Part shown: in pieces, positions 1 through 11,900 of the stretch
How positions within the stretch are numbered: the first letter of the stretch is position 1
Layout of the letters: every line of letters begins with the position of its first letter
Translations under genes and position numbers: made by a program
The notes under the pieces: generated by a model
What the model saw: only the letters and a program-made list of their open reading frames with translations
Told to the model about the DNA's origin: nothing
The model's database searches: none
Origin: Flavobacterium sp. ACN6
GTDB taxonomy: Bacteria; Bacteroidota; Bacteroidia; Flavobacteriales; Flavobacteriaceae
Direction of reading: 5' to 3'
Length of the DNA stretch: 64,000 nt
NCBI RefSeq assembly: GCF_002304005.1
Contig: NZ_MRCQ01000003.1
Location: 364,574-428,573, forward strand

Positions 1-15
1 TAAAACTTAAAATAG

Positions 16-23
16 TAATTTTG
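16..23 (+). promoter_or_regulatory. -7 promoter box of rarA
   Basis: TAATTTTG matches the Bacteroidota -7 consensus TAnnTTTG. It ends only four bases before the rarA ATG, so transcription would begin at or next to the start codon. The -33 element lies outside or at the very edge of the window and cannot be judged. Confidence 0.5.
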
Positions 24-27
24 TATA

Positions 28-1305
28 ATGGAAGCACCGTTAGCAGAGCGCATTCGTCCGCAAAAATTAGAAGATTATATTAGCCAGCATCATTTGGTTG
101 GTCCGACTGGATCTTTAACTCAACAAATTTCAAAAGGAATAATTCCTTCTTTAATTTTCTGGGGACCTCCCGGCACAGGAAAAACAACACTAGCTCAAAT
201 CATTGCACAAGAATCGAAAAGACCTTTTTATATTTTAAGTGCTATAAATTCTGGCGTAAAAGATATCCGTGATGTTATTGAAAAGGCAAAGCAGAGCGGT
301 GGTTTATTTACGGCTAAAAATCCGATTCTTTTTATTGATGAGATTCATCGATTTAGCAAATCGCAGCAAGATTCCCTTTTAGCTGCTGTAGAAAAAGGAT
401 GGATAACTTTGATTGGCGCTACCACTGAAAACCCCAGTTTTGAAGTAATTCCTGCATTATTGTCACGCTGCCAGGTTTATATCTTAAATGCCTTTACAAA
501 AGCAGATCTAGAAGCGTTATTACAACGCGCAATGAAAACGGATACTTACTTATTGACAAAAAGCATAAATCTTAAAGAGACAGAAGCTTTATTACGTCTT
601 TCGGGTGGTGATGGAAGGAAATTGTTAAATATTTTTGAACTAGTTATTAATGCATCTGCAGGTGATGAAATCACCATTACGAACGATCGCGTTTTAGCAT
701 TAGTACAACAAAATACTGTTCTTTACGATAAAACAGGTGAACAGCACTATGACATTATTTCTGCCTTTATAAAATCTATTCGCGGAAGCGATCCAAACGG
801 TGCGGTTTATTGGCTGGCCCGAATGATTGAAGGAGGTGAAGACGTTAAATTTATTGCCAGAAGAATGCTCATTTTATCCAGTGAAGATATCGGCAATGCC
901 AATCCGACAGCTTTTATAATGGCAAACAATACTTTTCAAGCCGTTACAACTATTGGATATCCTGAAAGCCGAATTATTTTAAGTCAATGCGCTATTTACC
1001 TTGCAACGTCTCCAAAAAGCAATGCTTCTTATATGGCAATTGGAAATGCGCAGCAATTGGTAAAACAAACAGGAGATTTACCCGTTCCGATTCATTTGCG
1101 TAATGCTCCCACCAAATTAATGAAAGAATTAGGTTATGGTGATGAATATAAATATTCGCATGATTATGCCAACAATTTTGCAGAACAAGAATTTCTGCCA
1201 GATGCTGTAAAAGAAACGGTTCTTTATAATCCTGGAAGCAATTCTAGAGAGAACAGCAACCGAGAATTTTTAAAGAACCGCTGGAAAGATAAATACGGTT
1301 ATTAA
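28..1305 (+). CDS. rarA: Replication-associated recombination protein RarA (MgsA), AAA+ ATPase
   Basis: RarA is a clamp-loader-like AAA+ ATPase that acts at stalled replication forks together with RecA and SSB. The 425-residue length is normal for the family. Walker A is GPPGTGKT at residues 46-53 and Walker B is LFIDEIH with D104-E105. The C-terminal half carries the alpha-helical tetramerisation region, including the conserved run EDIGNANP. The start is supported by the family-typical N-terminus with PLAERIRP right after the initiator. The gene is followed 14 bp later by the 3' end of a convergent gene. A -7 box lies just four bases upstream, suggesting a leaderless transcript. Confidence 0.96.
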   Translation: MEAPLAERIRPQKLEDYISQHHLVGPTGSLTQQISKGIIPSLIFWGPPGTGKTTLAQIIAQESKRPFYILSAINSGVKDIRDVIEKAKQSGGLFTAKNPILFIDEIHRFSKSQQDSLLAAVEKGWITLIGATTENPSFEVIPALLSRCQVYILNAFTKADLEALLQRAMKTDTYLLTKSINLKETEALLRLSGGDGRKLLNIFELVINASAGDEITITNDRVLALVQQNTVLYDKTGEQHYDIISAFIKSIRGSDPNGAVYWLARMIEGGEDVKFIARRMLILSSEDIGNANPTAFIMANNTFQAVTTIGYPESRIILSQCAIYLATSPKSNASYMAIGNAQQLVKQTGDLPVPIHLRNAPTKLMKELGYGDEYKYSHDYANNFAEQEFLPDAVKETVLYNPGSNSRENSNREFLKNRWKDKYGY

Positions 1306-1319
1306 ACCGTATTTTATAT

Positions 1320-2111
1320 TTAGAATTTAACTACAATTTTTTCTGAAACCAATTTATCGTTTTGATAAGATTCAAAATACCATTGTTGGTCTTCTTTTAA
1401 AATTAAAGAGCCTTGAACATTATCTTTAATAGCTATAAAAACATTAGTTTGAGAAGTTTTAAGAAGCTTCATTACTACTTTTGGTGTTTTATCTATTAAT
1501 TGGTAACCTGATTCTGTTGGCTGCGCATATAATAAATTTGGATCTTTTAAATCTGGAGACGGAGCTACAACTACAAGCTGGGACTGAGAAGCCGCAACTG
1601 TATTATTATTTACAGCTGAAGTAGTCGCTGCAACTGGAACAGCTGCTTTTACTGCAGCAGGAGTTTTGGCTGCCGAAACTGAATTACCACTATATTTATA
1701 ATGCAAATCATAAACAGATTTAAAAGCATTATCTAGTGCTTCTTTATAAGCCACTTCATACTCTTTTTCCCTGCTTTTTCCAACTTCTGAAGTATACACA
1801 ACTTGTCCAAAACAATCTTTTAATTGTACAATAAGTTTTGTAACCAAAAAAGCATTATCTCTTACAACATCAATGTATAGAACTTGACAACGGTCTGTAT
1901 ATCCTTCTGGAAGCTGCTCGTTTGCATAAAAAGCTTGAAAACCTGCTTTAACCAAATTCTGTTTACTTAAAGTAGCCAGACGATATTGATTATCTGTTTT
2001 TATAAAATCATATTTTAGAGGGATAATTACTGCTTTGTAATCATTAACAGACTGCGCAAATCCAACAACTGAACATAAAATTGCAGTAAGTAAAAATTTA
2101 ATTTTCATCAT
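1320..2111 (-). CDS. Secreted protein of unknown function
   Basis: I do not recognise a named family. The 263-residue product begins with a Sec signal peptide (MMKIKFLL, hydrophobic core, then a cut after FAQ near residue 20). The mature part has an N-terminal region that may resemble lipoprotein or adhesin-assembly accessory proteins, an Ala/Val/Thr-rich linker at about residues 145-190, and a C-terminal beta-rich segment. It is the last gene of a tight minus-strand operon after radC and yjjG; its ATG overlaps the yjjG stop by one base. Two consecutive ATGs are possible starts. Probably periplasmic or surface exposed. Confidence 0.75.
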   Translation of the reverse strand: MMKIKFLLTAILCSVVGFAQSVNDYKAVIIPLKYDFIKTDNQYRLATLSKQNLVKAGFQAFYANEQLPEGYTDRCQVLYIDVVRDNAFLVTKLIVQLKDCFGQVVYTSEVGKSREKEYEVAYKEALDNAFKSVYDLHYKYSGNSVSAAKTPAAVKAAVPVAATTSAVNNNTVAASQSQLVVVAPSPDLKDPNLLYAQPTESGYQLIDKTPKVVMKLLKTSQTNVFIAIKDNVQGSLILKEDQQWYFESYQNDKLVSEKIVVKF

Positions 2112-2797
2112 TATAAATATTTTTTTAGTTCTAATAAATGGTTAATTTGTTTGTAATTTCCGGAAATATCCAGTTTTTTTTCATTGAAAAAAATAGCATC
2201 TAAACCCGCATTCAAAGCACCATTAACATCGGCCTCAAAATCGTCTCCGATCATTATGCTGTTTTGCTTGGATGTCTTTGCCAAATTTAATGCATAATCA
2301 AATATAATACTATTTGGCTTTTTAACGCCAGCTAATTCTGAATTTGTAATTGTAGAAAAATAACCGCCCAGAGAAGCATTACTTATTTTCTTATCCTGAA
2401 CATGCGCAAAACCATTCGTAATAATATGAAGTTTATATTTGGGTTTAAGGTACTCTAAAACCTCGATGGCGCCATCAAAAAGATAATTATTATCTGTTAA
2501 AAACTCAATGTAATCATTGGCGATTTCAAAGATATTTTCTTCAGAAATCACATAATTTAAAGCATCAAAAGAGAACTTCAAACGATTGTAACGCAATTCC
2601 TGATGTGTAATTTTATCATTTTGATATAACCTCCAGCATTCCTGATTTATTGGAATGTATTTTCTAATAAAATCTTCTGTGCTGATTTCTGCGTATTTCT
2701 CTCTAAAAATACGACTAAAAGCCATTTCTGAGTTTTTATCAAAATCCCAAAGCGTGTGATCTAAATCAAAAAAAATGTCTGTAATATTGGTATTCAT
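2111..2797 (-). CDS. yjjG: HAD-family YjjG-type pyrimidine nucleotidase
   Basis: YjjG-type HAD phosphatases dephosphorylate non-canonical pyrimidine nucleotides in the cytoplasm. The nucleophile motif DLDHTLWDF is at residues 11-19, with the catalytic Asp pair at its start. Motif II is IITNGF and the acidic motif IV is MIGDDFEADV. The 228-residue length fits the subfamily. It lies between radC (3 bp upstream) and a secreted protein (1-bp overlap), so the three are probably co-transcribed. The exact substrate is inferred from the subfamily; a general HAD hydrolase call is certain. Confidence 0.88.
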   Translation of the reverse strand: MNTNITDIFFDLDHTLWDFDKNSEMAFSRIFREKYAEISTEDFIRKYIPINQECWRLYQNDKITHQELRYNRLKFSFDALNYVISEENIFEIANDYIEFLTDNNYLFDGAIEVLEYLKPKYKLHIITNGFAHVQDKKISNASLGGYFSTITNSELAGVKKPNSIIFDYALNLAKTSKQNSIMIGDDFEADVNGALNAGLDAIFFNEKKLDISGNYKQINHLLELKKYL

Positions 2798-2800
2798 ACA

Positions 2801-3490
2801 TTAAAAAATTCCTTCATCTACAAAACTATAATATTTTGATTCAGTTATAATCAAATGATCTAAAACTTTAACATCTAAACTTTCACCTGCCAGCTTCATT
2901 TTCTTTGTAATTTGTTTGTCGGCATCACTAGGAGTCAAATTTCCCGATGGATGATTGTGACACAAAATCAAACCCGTAGCAGCATTTTCTAATGCCAATT
3001 TAAAAACTAATCTGGCATCGACAATAGTTCCCGCAATACCGCCTTTGCTTAATTGTGACTTAGAAATGACCTTATTGGCATTATTAAGAAAAAGTACCCA
3101 AAATTCTTCATGCGGAAGTTGTCCTATAATGGGTTGCATTATTTCAAAAACAGCTTTGCTAGAAGTTATTTTTTTGAATTGTAAAGCATCTTCGCTCCTT
3201 TGCCTTCTGCCCAATTCTAATGCGGCAACTATAGAAATCGCTTTTGCCTCGCCTACTCCCTTAAATTGCATTAAATTAGAAATAGACATTTTTCCTAAAG
3301 CATTTATATTTCCTGCACTGGCCAAAATTCGCTTGCTTAAAGAAACTGCAGACTCATTCCTGCTTCCAGAACCAATTAAGATTGCAATTAGTTCAGCGTC
3401 ACTCAAAGCTTCCTTTCCTTTCAGCATTAATTTCTCGCGCGGTTTATCATCTTCAGACCAATTTTTTATAGCAAAATGAGAACTTTCCAT
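2801..3490 (-). CDS. radC: RadC/JAB-domain protein
   Basis: RadC-family proteins carry a helix-hairpin-helix region followed by a JAMM metalloprotease-like domain; despite the name their role in DNA repair is unproven. The N-terminal half contains the HhH motif (FKGVGEAKA) and the C-terminal half the metal-binding signature HNHPSG...D. I place the start at 3490, giving 229 residues beginning MESSHFAIKNW, because the family starts here. An in-frame ATG 20 codons further up would add a Phe-rich stretch not typical of RadC. It is the first gene of the radC-yjjG operon and is divergent from a DUF1287 lipoprotein. Confidence 0.92.
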   Translation of the reverse strand: MESSHFAIKNWSEDDKPREKLMLKGKEALSDAELIAILIGSGSRNESAVSLSKRILASAGNINALGKMSISNLMQFKGVGEAKAISIVAALELGRRQRSEDALQFKKITSSKAVFEIMQPIIGQLPHEEFWVLFLNNANKVISKSQLSKGGIAGTIVDARLVFKLALENAATGLILCHNHPSGNLTPSDADKQITKKMKLAGESLDVKVLDHLIITESKYYSFVDEGIF

Positions 3491-3594
3491 ACTTATATAT
3501 TTAAGAAGCGAATATATTAAAAAGAAGAAAAATCCTTCAATTAAATACAATCAATTTTAAAATTCATTAACTTTAAAAACTAATTTGTCTAAAA

Positions 3595-4218
3595 ATGAAA
3601 TTATTACCTATTTCTATTCTGTTTTTTCTTTTTATTTCATGCAAGCAAAAGGAAACACAAAACATTGCTATTTTAAATAAAGAACAGCCAAAAGATTTTG
3701 CAGAAAGATTATCTGAAGCGGCAATTTCAATAATTGATCCGTCTATACATTATGACCCGTCATATTTTAAAATTGATTACCCAAATGGCGATGTCCCAAA
3801 GGGCAAAGGGGTTTGTACCGATGTAATAATTCGTTCCTATCGAAAATTAGGCATAGATCTGCAAAAAGAAGTTCACGAAGATATGCTGGAAAATTTTTCT
3901 CTTTATCCAAATCTTAAAAAATGGGGAATGACCAAAACGGACACAAATATTGATCATAGACGAGTTCCGAACCTAGAAATTTTCTTTGAAAGAAAAGGAA
4001 CTAAATTACCTGTAACCCAAAATCCAAAAGATTATCAAACCGGAGAACTTGTAACTTGGATGATAAGTAATAAACTGCCACATATTGGAATTGTAACTAA
4101 CAAAAAATCTTCTGACGGAAAACGAAATCTAATTGTTCACAACGTTAGAGGCGGACAAGTGCTGGAAGATTGTTTGTTTGATTATACAATTGTGGGACAT
4201 TTTAAATATTCCAATTAA
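3595..4218 (+). CDS. DUF1287-domain lipoprotein
   Basis: The 207-residue product begins with a lipoprotein signal peptide with lipobox FISC (Cys16), so it should be anchored in the inner or outer membrane. The remainder matches the DUF1287 family (YijF-like), with the region GKGVCTDVIIRSYRKLG, a conserved DHRRVPNL stretch and a late HIGIV motif. The Cys-His arrangement resembles NlpC/P60-like or amidase folds, but a catalytic role is inference. It stands alone, divergent from radC and convergent with mpl, and ends in a strong shared hairpin. Confidence 0.85.
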   Translation: MKLLPISILFFLFISCKQKETQNIAILNKEQPKDFAERLSEAAISIIDPSIHYDPSYFKIDYPNGDVPKGKGVCTDVIIRSYRKLGIDLQKEVHEDMLENFSLYPNLKKWGMTKTDTNIDHRRVPNLEIFFERKGTKLPVTQNPKDYQTGELVTWMISNKLPHIGIVTNKKSSDGKRNLIVHNVRGGQVLEDCLFDYTIVGHFKYSN

Positions 4219-4230
4219 GATTCTAAATCT

Positions 4231-4284
4231 CAAAATCCAAATTCCAAAAATCCAAATTCCAAATTCCAAATTCCAAATTCCAAA
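4231..4284 (+). repeat. AATTCC-type short tandem repeat
   Basis: A 7-bp unit AAATTCC is repeated about five times with degenerate flanks. The same AATTCC/GGAATT motif recurs at five other intergenic sites in the window, always next to gene ends. Confidence 0.8.
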
Positions 4285-4291
4285 CTAAAAA

Positions 4292-4325
4292 AATGCCGAT
4301 TGTTTAACACAATCGGCATTATCTA
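4292..4325. terminator. Bidirectional terminator hairpin between DUF1287 gene and mpl
   Basis: A perfect 12-bp stem (AATGCCGATTGT paired with ACAATCGGCATT) with a 5-base loop sits between two convergent genes. A-rich sequence precedes it on one side, giving a U-run for the minus-strand transcript. Confidence 0.88.
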
Positions 4326-4354
4326 ATTATCTAATTATCAAATTGACACATTAT

Positions 4355-5710
4355 CTAATTAAATAGACCTTTAACTTCATCAAAATTTAGACCTCCGTAA
4401 TTTCCTGAACTCATTAGTAAAAGTGCAGAATTTTCTAAATTTAAATGGAATAAATATTCTTTAAACTCAGCTGGATTAGTATAAATAATTAAATCTTTTC
4501 TATTAAATGCCGTTGCAATCTGTTCGTAAGTTACTTCTTCCAATTGCTTAATTTTTACCGCATCTGGCGAATAAAAAACAACTGCAACATCGGCATATTC
4601 TAAAGCACCTTCATATTCTTTCAAAAAGGCAGCATTTAAACTACTGTAGGTATGCAATTCTAAACAAGCCACTAAAGTTCTGTTTGGATATTGTTCTTTT
4701 ACCGCTTTCGTTGTTGCAGCAACTTTACTTGGCGAATGCGCAAAATCTTTATAAGCGACTTTTCCTTTTCCTTCAGCAATTTTTTCCAAACGTTTAGATG
4801 CTCCTTTGAAACTTGCAATTGCTTCATAAAAATCTTCTTCATCAACTCCCATATTTTGGCAGATCCATTTTGCTCCGGCCAAATTATTCAAGTTGTGCGC
4901 TCCAAAAACTTCAATCGGCATATCGCCTTCTGGTGTTTTTAGTAATGTTACGCCGTCACTCACAGAATATTCTGGAGTTGAATACGCAATTTTTCTTATC
5001 GGATTTGTTGCTGCTTCAGAAACACGTTTTACTTCTGGATCATTTTCATTATAAACCAATATTCCTCCATTCGTAATTTTTTGAATAAAAATCTCAAACT
5101 GTTCTACATAATTTTCATACGTTGGAAAAACATTAATATGATCCCAGGCAATTCCTGAAATTAAAGCAATATTTGGCTGATACAAATGAAATTTAGGACG
5201 TCTGTCAATTGGTGAAGATAAATATTCGTCACCTTCCAAAACCATAAAATCATTTTCTTCGGTCAAATGCACCATGGTGTCAAAACCTTCCAACTGCGCT
5301 CCTACCATATAATCTACAGCGATATTATGGTAATGCATTACATGCAGAATCATTGATGTAATGGTCGTTTTTCCGTGAGAACCTCCAATTACAACGCGAG
5401 TTTTGTTTTTAGACTGCTCGTATAAAAATTCAGGATACGAATATATTTTCAATCCTAATTCCTGTGCTTTTAACAATTCTGGATTATCAGCTTTTGCGTG
5501 CATTCCTAAAATAACAGCCTCAATATCTGAAGTAATTTTTTCTGGAAACCAGCCCATTTCTGCAGGAAGAATTCCTTTTTTTTCTAATCTTGATTTTGAA
5601 GGTTCAAAAATAGCATCATCGCTTCCTGTAACCTGATATCCTTTATTATGTAATGCTAATGCAAGGTTGTGCATAGCGCTTCCGCCAATGGCGATGAAAT
5701 GTGTCTTCAT
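4355..5710 (-). CDS. mpl: UDP-N-acetylmuramate:L-Ala-gamma-D-Glu-meso-DAP ligase Mpl
   Basis: Mpl recycles peptidoglycan by joining the murein tripeptide to UDP-MurNAc in the cytoplasm with ATP. The 451-residue protein has the Mur-ligase layout: an N-terminal Rossmann-like domain (IAIGGSAMHNLA), the central ATPase with P-loop GGSHGKTT at residues 109-116, and a C-terminal domain. The N-terminus distinguishes it from MurC: the opening GGSAM replaces the usual GIGGIGMS. Flanked by convergent DUF1287 and divergent alpha-2-macroglobulin genes. The 220-bp upstream region is AT-rich with short inverted repeats. Confidence 0.92.
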   Translation of the reverse strand: MKTHFIAIGGSAMHNLALALHNKGYQVTGSDDAIFEPSKSRLEKKGILPAEMGWFPEKITSDIEAVILGMHAKADNPELLKAQELGLKIYSYPEFLYEQSKNKTRVVIGGSHGKTTITSMILHVMHYHNIAVDYMVGAQLEGFDTMVHLTEENDFMVLEGDEYLSSPIDRRPKFHLYQPNIALISGIAWDHINVFPTYENYVEQFEIFIQKITNGGILVYNENDPEVKRVSEAATNPIRKIAYSTPEYSVSDGVTLLKTPEGDMPIEVFGAHNLNNLAGAKWICQNMGVDEEDFYEAIASFKGASKRLEKIAEGKGKVAYKDFAHSPSKVAATTKAVKEQYPNRTLVACLELHTYSSLNAAFLKEYEGALEYADVAVVFYSPDAVKIKQLEEVTYEQIATAFNRKDLIIYTNPAEFKEYLFHLNLENSALLLMSSGNYGGLNFDEVKGLFN

Positions 5711-5934
5711 TGAATACGTTGAATCGTTTAGATGTTGAACCGTTTATTCGATAAAACGAATACACAATTCAACGATTAAACCGGTTAATTATTTTTCAAA
5801 AATAAGGAAATATAGTATGCTCTATTTGGTTTTAAAAATAAATTATTAATTTGTACGAAAATTATTTTTAAAAATAATTTTAAATTTTCCCAACTAATCA
5901 GCAAATTAATTCATCTATAGATTAAAACTTTCTT

Positions 5935-8900
5935 ATGAAAAATATACTTTTTGTATTCTTATTAATTTCAACAGTACTTTTTGGTCAGCAAAATGATAAA
6001 AAATGGGCAAAAGCAATAGCATTTGAAAACGAAGGCAAAATAAAATCTGCAAATGAAGTTGTAGCAAAAATCTACAAAAGATCTGTATCTAAAAAAGATG
6101 AAGTGCAGATGATAAAATGCTTCTTTTATCAGTCAAAATATTTGCAGGTACTCGATGAAAATTCAAAAAGTAAAATTATCGAAAATCTTAAAACCGATAT
6201 TAATCGCGTTTCTATTCCTTCAAAAGCAATTTTGAATTTAATTTACGCCAAATACCTAAAAGATTATTCTGATTACGATTACACTATTGTAATGGATTCA
6301 ACCGAAGTAGAGGTTGACGAAGCAGCAACTGTTGTTGATTCTGCAGCTGTTGTAGATTATGGTGACACCGCAATTGATTCTGTAGAAGTTCCGCATTCAG
6401 ATTATGTTCCTCAAATTTCTACACCGGAAGAAGATAATGTTCTAGCTTTTGAAAAAACATTAGAAAATGAAGCCGTATTAAAAGCGACTCCTTTAAGTAA
6501 ATATGAAGCTATTTTTGAGTTTTCTTCTTTAGAAAAATTTAAAGAAGAAACTTTATGGGATTTTTTACTAAAAGAAAACATCGAATTTTATACAGAAAAA
6601 ATAAACAGCTGGGATATTCGAGCCAGTGATTTCTTAGTCTATAAAGAACAATTACTAGGAAACTCTGCGTTGTTTACAAAACTCAATCTTGACTTTATCG
6701 AAGATGCAAACATTAAAAAAGTGTTGTCTTTGTACCAAAAAAAAGAAACGAATAAACCTTCACTCAAAAATCAATTTGATCGTGCAAAATTTTGTTATAC
6801 TTACCTAACAAAAGACCCTTTTGATTATTATGCATTTTTAGACAAACTTGAAAAACAAGTTAAGGATAAAGATCTTATTCAAGATATTAAATTAGACAAA
6901 GCCATTTTTTTAACCGATAATGCTTCAAAAAAAACAAAGCCAAATAATAACATCGAAGCGCTTGTTATTCTAGAAGAAATCATAAAGATTAATGACAAAT
7001 CGAATATTGCAAAAATTGCTTCAATACAAAAAAAACAAATTCTTACTAAAGAGTTGTCGATCGAACTTTTGCAAAACAGTTACAAAAACGAAAATACTAG
7101 AGCTTTAATTCGTTTCAAAAACATAAATAGTGCCATAGTATCTTTTTACAAAATTGCTCAATCTAAAACAGTTGAGTTTTATGATTTATCTGAAATCAAA
7201 AAAGACAGTTTAGTAAATTCAATTCTTAAAAAACAAACTAAAATTAGTTCTGAAACTTACAATCTTCCGAACAAAAATGATTATTACGAATCGTCTACAG
7301 AAATAATACTGCCAAAACTGGAAATAGGACATTATTTGGTTTATGTAGAAAGCGATTCTGAAATAAAAAACAAAAAAGCAGAAGGTTATCAAATTATCAC
7401 GGTTTCAAATTTGTCTACTCTTGTTTCAAAAAATGATCAAACCGAGACATATCAGGTTCTGCATCGAAAAACAGGAAAACCTCTCGAAAATGTTACCATT
7501 GAATTTGCGACTAAAATTGTGAAAACAGATGCAAGCGGAAAAGCATCTTTTGAAGTTTCCAGTAACGATTTGTACTATGGAATCGTTAAACTTTCAAAAG
7601 GTAATGACACGATTGTGTTTCACAAAAATTACATTCGAAATACAGAAATTTATAAACTTTCCAGTGATGAAAAACCAAGCGGTAAAGTGCAGTTTTATTT
7701 AGATCGCGCCATTTACAGACCTGGCCAGACGGTTTATTATAAAGGAATTGCTATTCAAAAAAACAATAACAAAACTAGCATTAACGCAAATACATCATTC
7801 AAAATTCTGGTTACAGATGTTAATTATCAGAACATAAAAGAATTTGAGATAAAAACGAATGAATACGGTTCATTTTCTGGTGAATTTATATTGCCTAAAA
7901 ACGGATTGACAGGTTCTTTTCATATTAAAGCACAAAGACCTGATAAAATCGCAGACAGCAATATTGATTATTGGAATAATGTACAATTAGAAAACTCTAC
8001 CCAATACTTTACTGTCGAGGAATATAAACGTCCAAAATTTGAAGTCACTTTTGATACTAAAAAAGAAAGCTCTCAATTGAACCAGCCAATTAAGGTTAAA
8101 GGAAACGCAATAGCTTTTGTCGGAAGTAATATTTCTGACGCAATTGTAAAATATTCTGTAACGAGATACACCACCTTTTCTAGAAATTATTATGGAGGAG
8201 ATAATAATGAAACTTTAGCTGTCGGTGAAACAAAAACTGATGCATCAGGTAAATTTAGCATTGATTTTACCGCGTTACCGCCGAAAAACAACCTTAAAGA
8301 AAAATTACCCGTTTTCAATTATAAAATTGAGGCTACCGTTACAGATATAAACGGCGAAACGCATTCGGCAGAAACTACTGTAAAAATTGGTTATCATGAT
8401 TTGATCTTAAACGCTCAGATTCCGAATAAAATTGAAACCAAAAATAAAAACGAAATAATTTTAAATAGCACCAATTTAAACGGGGAATTTTTAGCTGCAA
8501 AAGGCGAAATTAAATTATATTTTGTGAGTCCGTTATCTAATAAATTTAAAAGCAGAGTTTTAGATGAACCTGAAGTTCAAACTATTTCAGACCAAGAACT
8601 TGAGAAACTATTTCCTTATGAGATTTTAAAAGAAGATACACTTTCAAAATCTAACAAAACTTTACTTTTTTCAAAAAACATTGATACTCAAAAAGACAAA
8701 AAATTAGTACTCGATTTTATTTCGAATTATAAATCTGGGAACTACCAAATTGTATTTTCTGCCAGAGACAGTTTTGATAATCCGATAGAAACTACCACGA
8801 ATTTTAGTCTTAAACAAAGTAAAGACAAATTTAATCCAAGTAAATTATTTACTGCCGAACAGCTCAATAATGATCCGAAAAAAGATGGTTTTGTTCTTCT

Positions 8901-11900
8901 AAAATTATTATCAGTTATTCCCGAATTATACATTACAGCGAATGCAAATTATAATAACAAAGTTTATTTTGAAAATAATATTTATTTACAAAACCACGAA
9001 ACAACGGTTAAAATACCTCTAAAAAATGAATTCGAAAATCAAGTACGATTAACATTTGAAAGTGTTTTTGAAAATGACGCTTTTACAACTGACCTTTCTG
9101 TTGCTCTAAAAACACAACAGCCGAAATTAGAATGGAGCGTAGAAAGCTTTAGAAGCAAGTTACAACCTGGAACTGCAGAAAATTGGTCATTTAAATTAAA
9201 CGGTCTTTATACAAAAAATGAAGCAGAAGTATTGGCGTCTATGTACGACAGTTCTTTAGATCAATTTGCAAAAGAAGACTGGAATCCGTTAAATGTAAAT
9301 CGTTACAATTATAATAGTGCAATCTATAAAACAAAAGTAGGTTTTGACGTGACATATCTTTCTGTAGAAAACTTAAACGAAAGATTACCTTTTTCAAGAC
9401 TTACTAATGAAGAGATAAGATTAAAATGGTTTGGTTTCAATTTTTACAACAGTAGATATGGCCAGGCACTGGGTATTACAATTGCTGATATTAAAGATAA
9501 AAAAGTCGGAAGCGAAACTATAAAGGGAGATCCAGATGCCGTTTTAACTGTTGATGAACCAGTTGGTGCTGGGGCCGTAAATGAAATAGTAGTCGATTCT
9601 GCAGCGGCAAATGTAAGCATGGTTAAATTTGTTAAACCTGTTGTGGCGCACGCACAGGAAACCACTGAAAATCCTGAATATTATTATCAAACCAACAAAA
9701 TAAAATTCATTCCTGGCAAAAAAATAATTAGTGGATTAACTTCGATAGCCATAGATTCATCTATATTATATGTAATTGATGGAGAAATTTCTTCACAGAT
9801 TAATTTCGAAAAGATCAATCCTGAAGATCTATTATCTATTGATTATTTAACTCCCAAGGAAGCAAGTTTAGCATATGGTCCTAGAGGAAAAGATGGAGCA
9901 ATAATCATTACAACAAAAAGTGCTGTAGAAGCCTTAAACCAAGTAAAAGCCAGAAAAAATTTATCTGAAACGGCATTCTTTTTCCCAAATTTAAGAACAG
10001 ATTCTAAAGGAAAAGTAAGTTTTAATTTTACTTCTCCAGAAGCTTTAACGGCTTGGAAACTTCGCTTGTTTGCACATAATAAAGATGCTGTTTCAGGTTA
10101 TCTAGAAAAAAGTGTTATTACTCAAAAAGAATTAATGGTGATGCCGAATTTTCCAAGATTTTTTAGAGAAAAAGATACTATTGTAATCAGCGCTAAAATT
10201 TCGAATGTTACCGCCGAAGCAAAAACCGGAATCGCAAGTCTGCAGTTTTTTGATGCTGTTACAATGATGCCAATTGATGCAAAAATGCTGAATGCAAAAA
10301 ACATTAGAAACTTTACAATTCCAGCGTATGGAAATACAACGGCAAATTGGACCATTACAATTCCAGAAGGTTTGCAGGGAATTCAATATAAAATAGTAGC
10401 AAAAGCTGGTAATTTTTCGGATGGAGAAGAAAACATTCTTCCTGTTTTGACCAATAATATGTTAGTGACAGAAAGTATTCCGATTTGGGTTCGCGAAAAT
10501 TCTACTAAAGAATATACTTTCGAAAATTTAAAAAACAATAATTCAACCACTTTAAGAAATCATCAATTTACGTTTGAATACACTTCAAACCCAACATGGA
10601 TTGCAATTCAATCTTTGCCTTACCTAATGGAATATGAGCACGAATGTGCCGAACAAACTTTTGCGCGTTATTATGCTAATGCATTAGCTTCTGAAATTAT
10701 TTCGAGTAATCCTAAAATTGCAGCAGTTTTTGAAGATTGGAGAAAAAATGGAAAACCAATTTCAAAACTGGAAGAAAATGAAGAATTAAAATCACTAATT
10801 CTAGCCGAAACTCCATGGTTAAATGATGCACAAAGTGAAGATGAAAAGAAAAAAAATCTGTCGCTTTTATTTGATTTGGAGAAAATGAAAATTTCTCAGG
10901 AAGCTGCTTTCGAAAAATTAAAACAGAAACAAAAACCATCTGGCGGATTTTCTTGGTTTGCTGGCGGTTATGAAAGTGAATATATTACGAGACATATCCT
11001 GGCAGGTTTAGGACATTTGGGAAAATTAACTAAAAATGAAACACTTAAAAGCGATGAAATAACTAAAACTGGAATTCCATTTTTAGATAATAAGTTTCTA
11101 GAATATTATAAATCAAGAACCAAAAACTTAAAAACTACCGACAAATTAATCTGGATCAATCCGTATTCTGATCTTCATTATTTGTATACGAGAAGTTTTT
11201 ATTTAGAGAAATATCCCCTTTCTGATACTTTGAAGAAAGCGACAAAACTATATTTGGAAACGGCTAAAAAAGATTGGCTGAATTATTCTCTTTATGAAAA
11301 AGGTTTAGCAGCTTTAACTTTAAATCGTTTTGGAGAAAAAGAAAGTGCCAAAAAAATCATCGAAAGCCTGAAAGAAACTGCATCAAACAACGAAGATTGG
11401 GGAATGTACTGGATCGCCAATAAATCGGGCTGGTATTGGTATCAGGCGCCGATAGAAACTCAGGCGCTATTAATTGAGGCTTTCGCCGAAGTTGCGAACG
11501 ACACCAAATCTGTCGATGCGATGAAAGTTTGGTTATTAAAAAACAAACAAACCAAAAACTGGCCAACCACAAAATCAACAACCGAAGCGATTTATGCTTT
11601 ATTAATGCAGGGAACTAATTGGCTTTCTGTAAAAGACAATACCATTATTAAACTTGGAGATGAAAAAATCATGACCAAAAAATTATCCGAAAATGAAAAA
11701 GAAGCCGAAACAGGTTACATCAAACTAAACTGGAAAGCTGAAGAAGTAAAAAAAGAAATGGCTACAATTAGCGTTCAAAACAAATCTAAAATCCCAGGTT
11801 TTGGCGGTGTTTATTGGCAGTATTTTGAAGATTTGGATAAAATTAAAAACAATACGGGTTCTGTTTTATCGGTTTCTAAAGAATTATATCTAAAGAAAAA

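Noticed and set aside
3045..3479. 144-codon reading frame antisense to radC
   Set aside because: Lies fully within radC, which has clear family motifs; no signal peptide, start context or homology features.
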